This document shows positions 34,398 to 46,619 of a stretch of 64,000 nucleotides of DNA, one piece after another; the first letter of the stretch is position 1; every line of letters begins with the position of its first letter. Location: positions 10,040,584-10,104,583 of the forward strand of contig NC_134537.1 of the NCBI RefSeq assembly GCF_050624435.1, given 5' to 3'. A program made the translations under genes and the position numbers. This DNA is from Tenrec ecaudatus (Eukaryota > Chordata > Mammalia > Afrosoricida > Tenrecidae). The notes under the pieces are model-generated. The model did no database searches, was not told where the DNA came from, and saw nothing but the letters and a program-made list of their open reading frames with translations.

Positions 34398-35266
34398 ATG
34401 GGTTGAATCCCATGTGAACAAGTCCACCCTCCACAGGAGGAAGATAGGACATGAGTGAGGAAATACAACGCCCAACTAGCAGGACTGTGGCCCATGATGG
34501 CAATGTTGGAAACATGGCAATATATTTCTCACACCTGAGAGCCTTAAAGGAAGGCTTAGAATTGCGACTCCACCCAGTGAGAGTGTGGAGCAGATGACTG
34601 CTGAGTGACTGAATAGATGGGGCCAGCTAAGCTTGTCTACCTCGATTGCTTTCCATTTTAGAAAATGGCCCCTGTCTCTTCTAGGGAAACCCTGCCTTTC
34701 TTCACCTTTAATTCTCAGTCATAAATCCAGATGTAGATACCTTACCCATGCTGAGCCAATTAGATCCTCTCTCCTGGGAATTTAAAAATTGAAAATATAC
34801 GCAAATATGGACTGGTGACCTTTTTCATAAAGTCATGTTATGGGTAGATCTGAAACTCCAGACTTGTCTTTTGCTTGATTTCCATGAAGCCCTGAGCCCA
34901 GCCTTCCTGAAATTAGGATTACCCATTTCTGGTATTCTATGAGATGTCTTAGTATTTTCCCATTAAGTTAGTATAATTAATCAAATCATCTAAAGTTGGG
35001 TTCCATTGCTAACGCACCTTCACACACACAAACTGACCTGTTGCTCCACAGTTGTGCCATCTGGGCAGCACTCAGTGTGTGAAGTGTAAAGGATGGCTGC
35101 CTATTACCAGATAAAGGTGAGTCTATCAGCTGGACATTTCTAATGAATTGGAGAGGGTGGGGTTATCATAGTAGCTGGCATCAAACTTTCCGTAGTAGGG
35201 AACTTCCCCTCTTCAAGGGTGGGCAGAAAAAAAGCGCAAAGGTACAATGTTAAAATCTTCTTTAAG
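34398..35266. other. Unannotated stretch
   Basis: No gene recognised. AACAAGTCCACCCTCCACAG near 34418 may be a scrap of AfroSINE. Confidence 0.4.
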
Positions 35267-35274
35267 GTCTAGGG

Positions 35275-35500
35275 TAGTGGTTCTCAGCCTTAAGCTGCGA
35301 CCCTTTCATACAGTTCCTCATGTTGTGGTGACCCCACCTCCAACCATAAAATTATTTTTGTTGCTACTTCATCACTGTCATTTTGCTAATGTTATGAATC
35401 ATCGTGTAAATATATAATATGCAGGATGTATTAGGCGACCCCTGTGAAAGGGTCAGTTGACCCCCCAAAGGGGTCTCGACCCACACGTTGAGAAATGCTG
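35275..35500 (-). mobile_element. SPIN-like hAT MITE, copy 4
   Basis: A 226-bp copy, TAGTGGTTCTCAGCC to GTTGAGAAATGCTG. The 8-bp flanks are GTCTAGGG (35267-35274) and TTCTAGGG (35501-35508). It keeps an extra internal segment, CGTGTAAATATATAATATGC, not present in the 190-196 bp copies but present in copy 6. Confidence 0.92.
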
Positions 35501-35741
35501 TTCTAGGGGGTCTAAGAGGCAAGCTTTCAGAGAGGAACACTAGATTGTTTTTAGGGTTTCTGGGGGAAATCTTGAAGTAAATAGTGGTGAGAAATGATGG
35601 GAAGGGAAGAGAGAAGGAACCTGTGACACTTGGCTAAGTGAGATGAGGTCCATCTTTGAGATCGTTGGAGAAATTTACCAAATTCGCAAATGTGAGATGC
35701 GCACAATTGTTGTTAGACTGAAACCAGAACAGGGCTTCCCC

Positions 35742-36570
35742 TTCTTGTATTGATACTCTCGTTATTGGTCCTGAGGGGTTTATCTGTCCTGGATTCCTTG
35801 TATTTAGAGCTCTTATCTGTACCAATGTACATGCTCTGGTTGAACTGGATTTGTAAGATAGAATTGGGGTCATGATAGTGGGGGGGGGTGAACATTAAAG
35901 AACTAGAGGAAAGTTGTATGTTTCATCGGTGCTAGACTGCACCCTGACTAGCTCATTTCTTCCTTGTGACCCTTCTGTGAGGGGATATCCATTTTCTACA
36001 GATGGACTTTGGGTCTCCACTCTCGCCCCTCCCTTCACATTGATATGATTTTTTGTTCTGGGTCTTTGATGCTTGATATCTGATCCTGCCAACACTTCAT
36101 GATTACATGGGCTGGTGTGCTTCTTCTCAGCTAGATGGTCACTTGTTTATCTTGAAGCCTTTAAGACCCCCAGATGCTATATCTTTTGATAGTTGGATAC
36201 CATCAGCTTTCTTCACCACATTTGCTTATGAGCACATTTTATCTTCAGTGATCATGTCAGGAAGGTGAGCATCACTGAATTCCAGGTTATTAGAACAAGG
36301 TGTTCTTGCATTGAGGGAGCACTTGAGTAGAGGCCCAATGTCTGTCTGCTACCTTAACACTTAACATATAAATATATATACATAGAGCTATTTTCCTTTC
36401 ATTTTATATAAATATATTTACATATGCACATGCCTGTATCTAGACCTCTATAAATGTCCTTTACCTCCTAGTTCTGTTCTCTATTTCCTTTTACTTTCCT
36501 CTTGTCCCACCATCATGTTCGACCTTCATTCGGCTTTCATTAATTCTGCTTGGCTACATTGTACTGGATC
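35742..36570 (-). mobile_element. L1 3' region fragment, minus strand
   Basis: ATTGGTCCTGAGGGGTTTAT through CACCATCATGTTCGACCTTC parallels the other two L1 3' regions in reverse (for example 18190-19080). It lacks the poly-A end and is more diverged than the copy at 28094. A short G run sits at 35880-35887. Confidence 0.88.
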
Positions 36571-37780
36571 AAAACTCTTTCTGAAAATTAGTATATACCT
36601 CAAGGTTAAAAAGACAAAAACAAAAGTCTAAATACTTATTTCTCTTAAAGATAAATGCAAAGTACAAATGTGGGTAATCCAGAAAAGAGTATCTTAACTT
36701 CTTCCGTGGCATTTTGCAACAAACTGGCTAAACGGCTTCATGTAAGTTATAAGAACAAGGTATGAAATGCAAACCTTGTCTCTACATAGAAAAGGGTAAA
36801 AAGTGGTTAGTATGTACTGGGTGCCCTTGTGGCCCATGTCCCACTTGCTGTCCCACCTCTTAAGCCATGGCTATAGAGACAAGTTTGTGCAAGCCCCTAC
36901 CGTAAGCACAGTTTTTGCTCAAGACTTCTCCAAGGCTAGGCAATCTCCGTCTAACTCGAGGGTGAAGTTGACTCCCCAGTGGCAACTTCAAACTATGGGG
37001 GACTGGTAAATAATGTCCAACTCCCATCCCGTGGATGAACAATTCTAGAAGATGGATATATTTTTTTAAATTTATAATTCCTAGGAAGTTCCACTGGAAT
37101 TGTAGCTCAGTTGCCCAGAGTTGTACCTTTTGCTCAGCATCTCTCTCTTCATACAACCTGATTCTTGCATGGTGTGTTGCTTTTCCCAAACTGTGCCTTC
37201 CAAGAGGTCTGCACACCTACCTTTTAAAGGGCTAGGTCTTACACCATTACTTCTTCGCTGACTTTCCCATGTGACCAGACATTGATCATGAATTAAGTGA
37301 GGGTATTGCCACCTGAAACCGAAGAGTAAGTCCATCGACTAGTAAGAAGCAATGTTAATCACTAAGATGCTTGAAAGGCCTGGAGTCATCTCAACATTGA
37401 TCTTGCCTTCTTTGCTTCTTGAGCAGGCGGCTCTGAAATGAGTGTCTCTGGCTGCAGAACTTCTGGGACTTTTTGGCCTTTCATTCCCATCTGACATCCT
37501 AACATTAGCCGTCTTACATCTGTGCGTCTTCGTCTGACATCAGAACCTTAGTCACTGACTCCCATCTAATCAACAACGAGATCATCTCTGTCTGCACTGG
37601 CATTTCCCTGAAAGAAGAGCCCGAGCGAAAGGACTTGGGAGCATAGTTTATTTGAAAGGTGATTCCAAGAAGCAGAAGTGCAAAGGGAAAGTGAGAGGTG
37701 AGAGGAAGAAACATTAAAAAAGGAGAATTCTCTCTCTATTGTGATCTTCAGTGGTTTCACCGAGGACATGCCTGGACCAA
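36571..37780. other. Unannotated stretch
   Basis: About 1.2 kb without a recognised repeat. The minus-strand frame at 36860-37216 has no domain that I recognise. Confidence 0.4.
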
Positions 37781-37784
37781 GCAA

Positions 37785-38260
37785 CTAGAGGACAAACGAG
37801 AGGCATTTGAAACAGTCAAATGACCGCAGTCATCCCAGTAGACACAACTTAAAGAAGTCCACACCAGGTGCATATGAACCCATTGAAGATCAGCAGAACT
37901 CCACCACTGGAGCAAAAGAGAAAGATGAAAACCAAGGACACAAAGGAGAACCTAGACTACAGGATAAACACCCTGAGAGCACAAGAACAAGGTGGTGCCC
38001 ATCTCCGACTACCAATCGTCTAACCAGGGCCACAAACAGATGTACTGTCATAGAATGGGAGACATGTGGAACAGAAGTTCGAATTCCTCTAAGCAAAATC
38101 AAACTAGACTTCCTAGGCTGGTTGAGACTGGAGGACTCCCGTAAGATTGTTGCCCTGGGATGCTCTTCAAAGTGTGAACGAAAACGAACCCCTTGGGGGT
38201 CCACCTTATAACTCTATAGCAGATTAGCTCACGAGACAGTGAATCCTGCCTGGGCACCAG
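37785..38260 (+). mobile_element. Afrotherian interspersed repeat, probably L1 3' region
   Basis: AACAGTCAAATGACCGCAGT, CACACCAGGTGCATATGAAC, AACAGAAGTTCGAATTCCTC and GAGACTGGAGGACTCCCGTA resemble a high-copy repeat seen in elephant-lineage genomes. The 134-codon frame at 37807-38211 lies entirely inside it, so it is not called a gene. Assignment to L1 is tentative. Confidence 0.45.
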
Positions 38261-39139
38261 CAGGCACGTGGTTTTCACACTGTGGCAAATAGCAGAGGCA
38301 GGGAGAGGAAATGAAGAAAGGGTTGTCTTGGGAAATATGATTATTGACAAGGAGGAGGGGGCTGAATGTTTGCAGGAAGCACCTGCATCAGCAGCTTCAT
38401 CTGTGTTGCTCTATATGGTACTATCTTTTGAGACAGGGGCCATGGAACCCAGAGACCCATGAAGACATGGTACTGTAAAGGTTACAAACCATCACAGGTG
38501 TCTGCAGCTAGCAAGTGCCCAAGCCGGCCTGCCTCTGTGGAGGTCATGTTTTCTGGAAGGCATATTCCAAGCAGACTGATGGAAAGTGAGTCTTAGTTTT
38601 TTTTTTTTTTTTTCAAATCTCCAGAGGAAACAACTCTGGATCTTCATGGTGGTTGTTGTTCATGGGAAGTTGTTCAATGTTTACTGCTCCCTCCCTGATC
38701 CCAGCCTCTGAGCTGTATCCAGCAGTCGCTTTTATTTTCTTAAATTGTGACCCTAGGAAACGGCAAATGTAAAAAATAAAAATTGAGATGGAAAAATCAA
38801 TCAAGGGCAAAGGAAGGAAATGGAATCCGTGGAGAAATACCTGCACTCTGGGAGATGAGAACCAGCAATGACTGGGAAGGCGCTGGCCCAACTGTAGTGC
38901 TGCCCTCAGATAGAGCCCTGAACCCTCCTTACTTCGCCAAATAACAGCCCTATGAGTATGCTCATACGAAACAGGGGCCCTTGCCTGTTCTGACTACTCT
39001 ATACCAAAACAGGGCCTGACATACAATTTAGATTTCTTCAATGAATGAGTAAGTGAATGGATGAATCAGCTAGGAGGAAATAGTCTAGTAAAAAAGATAT
39101 ATTTGCTATGATTCGTTTATTCACTCTAAAATACTAATT
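38261..39139. other. Unannotated stretch with T run
   Basis: A 17-base T run at 38598-38614. No gene recognised. Confidence 0.45.
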
Positions 39140-39650
39140 GTCTAACAGTGTCCAAGCTGCTGGAGAACAGGGGTGAACGAGGCAGACCAAGGTCTTGCCC
39201 ATTTGGAGCCTACATTTTAAGTGGGGGAAACATACGTGTCTAAAGCAAACAGAATTATAATGGTGATATAAATAGGGATGATAGGAAGAAGACTTAGGAG
39301 CCCTGGTGGCTGCCATCTGCAAGGTCAGCAGTTCAAAACCATCAGCTGCTCCATGGGTAGAAGATGAGGCTTCCTACTCCCGTACCCAGTTACAGTCTCA
39401 GAAACCCACAAGGGCAGTTCTACTAGGATCACTATGAGTTGGCATCAACTCTATGCTAGACAGATTGAAAAATTGAAAGTAACTAGATTTGCTGGCATGG
39501 TATAAGACAGTATCTGGCTAGCTGGTCAGGGAAGGCCTCTCTGAGGAGAGATCTAGATGATCAGGGATTTAGATTTGAATCTGTCTGAGGGAACTGCACT
39601 CTCGTAGAGGGAATGCTGTGTATAAATGCCCAGAGGTGGAACCCGTGATG
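39140..39650 (-). mobile_element. L2 LINE fossil, minus strand, interrupted
   Basis: AGGTCTTGCCCATTTGGAGC, CTACATTTTAAGTGGGGGAA and, after the SINE, GGGAAGGCCTCTCTGAGGAG read as reversed L2 3' sequence. An AfroSINE interrupts it at 39297-39460. Confidence 0.5.
39297..39460 (+). mobile_element. AfroSINE, plus strand
   Basis: GGAGCCCTGGTGGCTGCCAT, AAGGTCAGCAGTTCAAAACC, CAGAAACCCACAAGGGCAGT and ATGAGTTGGCATCAACTC form a nearly full copy. Confidence 0.9.
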
Positions 39651-39832
39651 AGTCTTGCCATTCCAGTGCAGCATTGCCAACTCTGTTTCCATGCAGGTAA
39701 CTAACTGTAAGTTGGGCGTGATGGTGACTTCTGCCGGTGGCGAACAAGAAATAGAGGGGATAGAGAAGCATTTGTGTGTGCTTAAATTTACAATTCCAGT
39801 ATAAATAATTGAGTATGTTTAGATTACTCACG

Positions 39833-40018
39833 TGAGCCTGGAAGCGTTGAACTGCCAACTGCAAGGTCAACAGTTCAAACCCACCAGCTGCTTCATGGGA
39901 GAAGGTTGAGGCAATCTGGTTTACAGCCTCAAGTGCCTATGGGACCGTTCTCCGCTGTCCTTTTAGGGGATCCCTGTGAGTCGGGGTTGACTTGATGGCA
40001 ATGGCGATTGGTTTGTCG
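39833..40018 (+). mobile_element. AfroSINE, plus strand
   Basis: CAACTGCAAGGTCAACAGTT, CAAACCCACCAGCTGCTTCA and TCCCTGTGAGTCGGGGTTGA, ending GGCAATGGCGATTGG. Confidence 0.9.
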
Positions 40019-40639
40019 AGCGGATAATCTCAAGCTTCAACTCCTTTCCAAAAAGCCAGGTATTTGAGAGTTGCTGGCCTACATCTTCCGGGATGTGGCC
40101 TGAGAGAAGCACTCCCCAGGAGGAATTACCCTGCCTATTTTAAAGATGAGGGGTTGTGTGTTTCCGAATGCATCTCAGGGACAGCCAAGATGCAAAGGAT
40201 GGAATGGAGCAATTGGGAAATGGATTCCTTGTGGAAACCAGGCTCCCAGATGGCCTGTACCAATCTCCCCCTCCTTGTATTCGTGCCTTTGTGCAGCCCC
40301 TTCCCCCGGCGACCCAGGAGTGGCCTGTGGGACTGAGAGAGTCTGGGGAAGAGACAGTGCGGATGCCCACAGCTTGCGGGATGCCCACGGCTGGGTCATG
40401 AAGAGCAGCGCAGTTTGCTCGCGGAGTGCTGCTTCTTCCGCGGAGCCAGCTGCTGTGTCGTAACGACTCGCACTCAGTCTTGGTGGAGACGCCGTGTGCG
40501 CAGGCTGCCGGAAGCAGCACATGAAACTATAAGTTGTATGCAGTGATACTAAAAACCACGTTTCTTTGTTTATGTGAAATGCAGGTTTTATGAGCATCGC
40601 ATCTTTCGTTTGGCAGCCTTTACTCATAGCAATGAATGG
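40019..40639. other. Unannotated, somewhat GC-rich stretch
   Basis: Overlapping frames occur on both strands (40175-40807 minus, 210 residues; 40146-40463 plus). They mirror each other through GC-rich sequence and contain no domain I recognise. No gene called. Confidence 0.4.
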
Positions 40640-40903
40640 AGATTGCCCACCAACAGCCAGCGCCAACGCTGCAGGCCGGTGAGCATGCCATCTTGGAAGT
40701 GAATCCTCCAGCCCCCAGTGAAGTGGTGTCTGCAGCTGTGTCTGAAACCATGGCTGCCACTGCTGGACAGGCCGCAAGCTTGAATGACTCAGCTGAGCCG
40801 CTTCCAAATTCCTCGTCCAGAGAAACGTTTAGAAACCAGGAGCCAGTGTTGCTCCTTGAAGCCCCCGAGTTTCAGAGCAGATTGTTAGGCAGCAACAGAT
40901 AAC
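40640..40903 (+). mobile_element. Ancient mammalian LTR-like repeat
   Basis: GGTGAGCATGCCATCTTGGA, AGTGAATCCTCCAGCCCCCA, GAGCCGCTTCCAAATTCCTC and TTAGGCAGCAACAGATAAC match the layout of an old, widespread mammalian MaLR-type terminal sequence. The 88-codon frame across it is therefore not a gene. Confidence 0.5.
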
Positions 40904-41054
40904 AGTCCACAGCAAACAGACGAGCTCTTCCACAGTGCCACGTACAGGATCCGCGAAGACGACTAAGGCGGAACCTCCGTCCTCAAATGGCTCAGAGTCA
41001 CGCGGGGAAGGCAAACGTGGACAGGACTTGTAACACACCATGCTGTAAATGTGG

Positions 41055-41240
41055 GGGCTCTAGAGGTACACTGGTTACGGGCTTGGCTGCTAACCAATGG
41101 TTGGCAGCTCCTTGGGAGGAAGACTCGGAAGTATGCGCCTGTAAAGATGTTCATCCAGTCAAGAAAACTCTCTCAATGGTTCGACGGTTTAACACACGGG
41201 AGTACCATGAGCTGGACGTGACTTGACATCACTTAAAACA
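41055..41240 (+). mobile_element. AfroSINE, plus strand, diverged
   Basis: GGCTTGGCTGCTAACCAATG head, GTTCATCCAGTCAAGAAAAC middle and TACCATGAGCTGGACGTGAC tail. Confidence 0.75.
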
Positions 41241-41462
41241 AGAACAGAATGTAAACCACACAGCCGACATGGAGTCATGGCTCACACCTCAGAATCAGCA
41301 AGGGGGACTCCCAAAAGAGGTGGGTTGGGAGATAAATCTTTTTAACATTCTAATTGCCCCCTGGTTGGGAGAAAGGTGTCCTTCCTTGTGGGAAGGACAG
41401 AAGGGCATGTTGGATCGGGAAGACTGGGAACTAGGAGAAGTTTCATTCCCCTGGAACATGAG

Positions 41463-41917
41463 TGTGTTAGGCCAAGGTGACTAGGGAAACGAACCCAGGG
41501 ACAGTCACAGATGGATAAGAGAGAGCTTTGTCTCTAGAAGTAATTACACAATTACACATCGAGAAAACATCCCACCCAGTCTAACTCAAGCCCATAAGCC
41601 CGATGCCAGTCCATAAGTCCCTCTTCAGACTCACACAGCCACATGCAATGATGCAGAACGCAGGAAGATCACACGCCGGTGGGTGTAAGGTCATGTAGGT
41701 CTAATGACGAAACATCATTAGATGTTTCTGGCAGCAACCAGGGTAGACCAGCAGGAAGGTGAAGGCAGAGAGAAGAGGAAGGAAGTTCCCAGGGCCCTCA
41801 GTATGAGGCCACGCCCACAAGGAAGCGCCATCAGGCTGTGACCTGATTGACAGGTTGAGTGCCACCCCTACACTCTTATCTATCTTCAAGTTGTCATGAA
41901 GTTATGTAACTACCACA
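41463..41917 (-). mobile_element. ERVL-type solo LTR, copy 7
   Basis: TGTGTTAGGCCAAGGTGACT to TTATGTAACTACCACA, with TAAGAGAGAGCTTTGTCTC and GAAAACATCCCACCCAGTC. The central part is diverged or rearranged. No matching flank duplication was seen. Confidence 0.87.
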
Positions 41918-42630
41918 ACGGAGTGTATGAAGGGGGCCTGGAGATGAGGCTGAAGCATCTTGGCTGTGCAGGAGTGGAACATAGATCAGAAGTTGACCTA
42001 TGAGGAGGCTGTGGTCGAGATCCAACAAAAGATGATTATGTGCTAGGCTTGGGCAGTAGCGAGGTGAATGGCAAGAAGAACTGACAGGGCTCACTTCTCT
42101 GGAATCTGGCAACAACAGCCATTCAGCTGAGCGCTCCTTGACTGAATGATAGCTAGTGGATTTGGGCTGAGCCTAGCAGGACTTTTGTGTGTTGGATGGG
42201 TCTGGGGCTGGTTGTTCCCTGAAGTAGGAATTAGGAGGTGGATGCCTGAATATTGCCTCTGGACTGCAGTTCAAGAAGTTCAGCTGACTCCAGTCTCAGA
42301 CTGGAAAACCATCTTCCATGCAGAATTCGTTACCTGGGACATTGTCCGTCATCCTCGCCGTTTTCCCTAGGGACGTCTCTGGGGACAGCACGGAGGAGAA
42401 GGGCAGGCCAGCAGCCTCCAGGGGAGTGACTCACCCTTTGCCATCCAAGTGCTGGGCAGCAAGTCTCTGAGTCCATTAGGAGAGCTGGGAGCTCAGAGGC
42501 TAAGTGGGAGGAAGGGAAAAGGGGGAACACTGGAATGTAATGTACAGTTCTCATCTTCTCAGTTGCTAGAACCTTCCTTCCTGCTGGCAGGTGATTGATT
42601 ATGAGCAGAAAGTAAATTTTGTTTCAAAAG
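41918..42630. other. Unannotated stretch
   Basis: No gene or confident repeat recognised. Confidence 0.45.
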
Positions 42631-42640
42631 GTGTGTGAGT

Positions 42641-42684
<44 letters not shown>

Positions 42685-42704
42685 CTGTGCGTGTGTGCAT
42701 GATT
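42631..42704. repeat. (TG)n(GA)n compound microsatellite
   Basis: GTGTGTGAGTGAGTG, a pure TG run, then a GA run, then mixed GTGC sequence. Confidence 0.95.
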
Positions 42705-42894
42705 TGCTGTAGAACAGGGCCTGAGCGAGACGGTAATAGGATCTTTGCTCTAGAAGCCTAGCAATTGAATCTGTACAAAGAGGAAGCCAAATGTCGTCAA
42801 AGGCATGCTAGATAAAGACATGTAGTGGCTTCACAGAGCCATCCTTCAAACAAAAGGAAACCGACAGGTGTTCAACATCTCCCAAGGATGATAC

Positions 42895-43070
42895 AGGTAG
42901 GATCACAGTGAATCCTCATGGCAGCTCCCAAGTTGGAGCGAGGGTCTCCATTTCACAGACAATAAAGTCTTAAGGTCCCACAAGGTAAAAGCAGACAGAG
43001 TGGAAATCCAAACCCAGGTCTCTAGCCCTGGAGTTCCTCTTCCTGCCACAGTCCCATGCTTCCTCCAAGA
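42895..43070 (-). mobile_element. MIR fossil, minus strand
   Basis: GGGTCTCCATTTCACAGACA, CTTAAGGTCCCACAAGGT and GTGGAAATCCAAACCCAGGT are reversed MIR core and 3' sequence. Confidence 0.6.
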
Positions 43071-43319
43071 AAAGCCCCTGGAGGCTTTAGCATCTTCTTT
43101 TCTCTTTGATGTCCAGGCAGAGTTGCTTCCTGCCCAGGAGGCCACCTGCTTATTCCCTTCACTTAGTTTGGTGGCCAATTTGGGACTCATGAAAGAGTCA
43201 TTGATGGAGGGAGGCAGAGGTGGAGCATTTCACCTTCACCCAGGCTGCTATGACCAGACTCCGGAGTCCAGTGCCTCTTACCTCCCCAGAGGGGCATTGT
43301 GGATTCATTTACGCAGTTT

Positions 43320-43605
43320 CTTTTGTGTGCTGGGCACCACAGATAATTCCAAGTTTAATCATTATGACGACCAATGGTCATCAGAACGTACTGAACCGTT
43401 GCTATTTGTGAGACTGTGAGAAATGTGATACCTGTATCATCAAACTTCACCCTCTGGAGCTCTTAGTTTTAATACCTGTATTTTACATGCCAGATCATGA
43501 GACTCAAACAAGATACCGAAATGGCTCAGAGAGGGTTCCAAAGCCTGAATTGGATCATGTGTTGGCCTGACCTCAACACCCGAGCTCTTAAGCTTTGTAC
43601 TTTCT
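43320..43605 (-). mobile_element. MIR or related fossil, minus strand
   Basis: TGTGTGCTGGGCACCACAGA, TTAATCATTATGACGACCAA, AGAGGGTTCCAAAGCCTGAA and CCCGAGCTCTTAAGC are consistent with a reversed MIR. Diverged. Confidence 0.5.
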
Positions 43606-43767
43606 GACCAGAGAAATCAAGACAACTGTGCTGTCCTCTGTGCTCTCCTTTGGGGGGCAGAGAGGATCATCCTCTGCGATCCCAGGAGACTGGTGTCCAG
43701 GAATAATAGTATCAAGTGTTTGCTGGGGGGACCAAAAGGACTAACTCCCTTGATCATGGCTATAAAG

Positions 43768-44265
43768 GAGCCCTGGTACATTAGGCTCTGGACTGGTCCT
43801 ATGGACCAGCCACTCTATAGGAGAAAGAAAAGGATGTCTACTCCCACAAAGATAGGAATCACCAAGAATTGGAATAGATTCTATGGCAGAGAGCTTGATT
43901 TGGGTCTATCATAGCTCTAGGCACAGTGGGTTGTCATTTGGCTGCTAACCAAAAAGTTAGTGATTTGAACCCAGCATTCACTCTACAGAAGAAAGATGTG
44001 GTCGTCTTCTTCCATAAAGACTTACAGCCTTGAAACCCTGTTAGGTGGTACTAGTCTGTCCTACAGGGTTGCCGTGGCTAGGAATCAACTCACTGGTCAT
44101 GAGTTTGGTATGGGGCTGCAGTCCTTAAGAGGCACAAACTGCTTGCACTTGACTGTTAATCGAAAAGGCAGAGGTTCACCCTCACCTGATGGCACCGTGG
44201 AAGAAAGGTCTAGTGCTCTGCTTCAATAAAGATTATGGTCAAGAAAACCCTATGGAACTCAATGG
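43768..44265 (+). mobile_element. Three AfroSINEs in tandem, same strand
   Basis: Three head-to-tail copies. The first is about 43768-43905 (AAGGAGCCCTGGTACATTAG, shortened middle). The second is about 43920-44110 (GCACAGTGGGTTGTCATTTG to GGAATCAACTCACTGGTC). The third is about 44115-44265 (GTCCTTAAGAGGCACAAACT to ACCCTATGGAACTCAATGG). A scrap of AfroSINE tail on the minus strand follows near 44385-44430. Confidence 0.82.
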
Positions 44266-44494
44266 TCTGGATTTATTTCTGCAGCCTAGGCAGCTTCTGC
44301 AAGAGCTTTGGCCCATTGAGAGTTGTGTGGCCCATGACATCCCCTTTTCTTGAGACGTATTTACAGAACTGGTCTCTAAAATCAAATTCACTGTCATCGA
44401 GTTGATTCCAATTCATAATGACCCCATTCTAGAAGGTGAGAAATCACAGGGGCCTCAATTCACACTGTGTGACCACAACAGCCTGGGAGGTCAG

Positions 44495-45078
44495 TGTGAT
44501 AGGTAGGCTTATTATGCCAACCTGCCAATAGGAACATGTGGGATTAATAAGGTCATAGTTTGATTGGAGGGCAAAGAGATAAATGGCTTGGCAAGCCCTG
44601 CACCTCTCTCTCTTTTGCTCTCTGGTGATCGGACCAGCAAGTGGCTGCTTTAGCTAGCTCTCTGTCTCAACTTGTGAGTTACACTACCTGTGGGACAGCC
44701 AACCCATGGATCGTGTTGCTAGAGCTTGAGGTTCCTTTGAGACCTGATTCACCACACACTGGTGTGTACATTGCTTGAGCTTGAGGCTGGCACATCCTAT
44801 TGTTTGCATTGCTTGAGTTTGATATCTCATCCCGGCCTGCTTTGCTAAACTCCTGGGCTGCTGACTGTTGGTGACCCGCCCTGCTGTTTGCTGTCTGTGA
44901 CCAGACTGCCTACATTGTCCTGGGGAAAACTAAGTTATCTGTTTCCTTGACCTTGGGCCCTTCAGTCTATGTGGGTCGAAGAACTTCTAGTATATTAACT
45001 GTTCCATGGAAGTGAGTTGAACTGAGCCCTCTGTACGGCTGTGTGGACTAATTAGCTGTTATATTCCTTCGTGCTGTA

Positions 45079-45140
<62 letters not shown>

Positions 45141-45180
45141 AGTGTCTGGGTTTTGTTTCTCGAGAGAATCCTGTCTAACA
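44495..45180 (+). mobile_element. LTR-like element, second family
   Basis: TGTGATAGGTAGGCTTATTA to CGAGAGAATCCTGTCTAACA: about 690 bp with TG...CA ends. A (TCTA)n tract lies near the 3' end. The start resembles the element at 55427 (TGTGATGGGTAGGCTTTGTG). No flank duplication seen. ERVL-type assignment is by general likeness. Confidence 0.65.
45077..45139. repeat. (TCTA)n microsatellite
   Basis: About 15 uninterrupted TCTA units inside the LTR-like element. Confidence 0.97.
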
Positions 45181-46619
45181 GAATCAGCATCTCCTTTTTC
45201 TCCCTCCAGGCAATCCAAGAGGGCTGTGTCTTCCTTTGGTTGGAAATCCCTCATCCCAAGTCTGAAGGCGCCTTGTTGCCAAGAGCTAGGACCCCCAACA
45301 CAAGCTTCTTCCCTGTTTTCTTGCATTGACTTCAGTCTGTGCTCAGGTTAAGAAGGCTCAACATTGGAATAAGTGAGGTGCTCCCAGCCCTTGAAGCGTG
45401 CTGCCCTTTGATCTACTTGAGGTTGAACCCATCTGCGACCTCAGTTTGGGGTGAATGGCTATGGCTCAGGACCACGGCACCTGCCTGGCTCTAATTAGGG
45501 GATGCTAACCAAGCCCAAAGGCTGTTCTCATTTCACACAAGTCTGAGCGTCAGTGTTTTGGATCGATCGACACAATCCCCTTGTAATCATTGCAGTGAGA
45601 ATCCTCTTTGCTCTATCTTTATAGAGTCCTTGCTTTAAGACAAGACGTTCCCAGAGGGACTATGGAGTCCTGAGTCAGGTGGTCCTGAGGGGGTGCCAGG
45701 GAAATCATGCTAGCCAGAGCAGACTGGGCCTAGTGCTTGGCCACCAGCAGTGCAGGGCCCTGCATGAAGGTACTGCCATGCGTCCTTCCTATTTCAGTGA
45801 TGCAGAATTGGAGTCACTCTGAGTTTTACCAAGGCGAGAATTCCAGAGCCGTGGCCCTTGCGTTGGAGTCCCTCCTACTCACAGCTCTCCTCTCAGGAAG
45901 GCTGAGGCCCTTCCTGAACCATCTCCCTCTCCTTCTTCCCTTCTTTTATTTAGTCCTGTAAAGAAACTGATAGGAAACCAAACTCGGGCAGCAATGTTTC
46001 ACTTGTGTTCCACCGGCGTGGTTACATATGCTAGAGAGGAAGGCAGGACGGGGTCCTCCCCAGGGTCCCCTCTTGAGTGGGATGCTCCGCAGTCCAGTGA
46101 GTTGAGATGCGCTCTGCAGTGCACTCTGAGGAGCCGGGCTCTTCCTGTGACCTATTAGGTCTCCTGGTGTTTACTGAATTAGCTGAGGCTCAGAGAATCC
46201 ATCCGACGAAACCGAGGAGAGGGAGCTGATGGTAGTCTGAGAGCTGAGTTTTGGTTTGGACAGCTGAGGCTCCACCTTCCCTGGGGAAATCCTTTAAGGA
46301 CCTGTGTAGAATGCATCTCCAAATTGACCACCATATGTTCTCATCTCCTTTGGTTAAAGGTTTTTCCAGGAATTGCAACTCCCCAATTCTGGGTTATGTT
46401 TATGTGGACCTACCAAGCCCTAGTAGCTTTGGGATAAAACCCCAGGGCAAAAACATGGAGAGACGCTCTGGGAGCAGGTGTCCACCTGTGTGGATTAGTC
46501 TGTCGTGGCCATAAGCTGAAGTCAAAGGGTACTAATGCATCGGTTACCATCCCCCCCTACTCAAAACAAGAAAGAAAAGAAGCAGATTGGTAATGGTGCA
46601 CACAAATACCAGTACATGA
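45181..46619. other. Unannotated stretch
   Basis: About 1.4 kb. The short frames have no recognisable domain; nothing supports a gene or known repeat. Confidence 0.45.

Noticed and set aside
37807-38211. 134-codon frame as a gene
   Set aside because: It coincides with a repeat resembling a high-copy afrotherian interspersed sequence and shows no domain.
40175-40807. 210-codon minus-strand frame as a gene
   Set aside because: It is antisense to other open frames in GC-rich sequence, has no recognised domain, and partly overlaps an ancient LTR-like repeat.
40636-40902. 88-codon plus-strand frame as a gene
   Set aside because: The DNA matches the layout of an old mammalian LTR terminal sequence, so the open frame is incidental.
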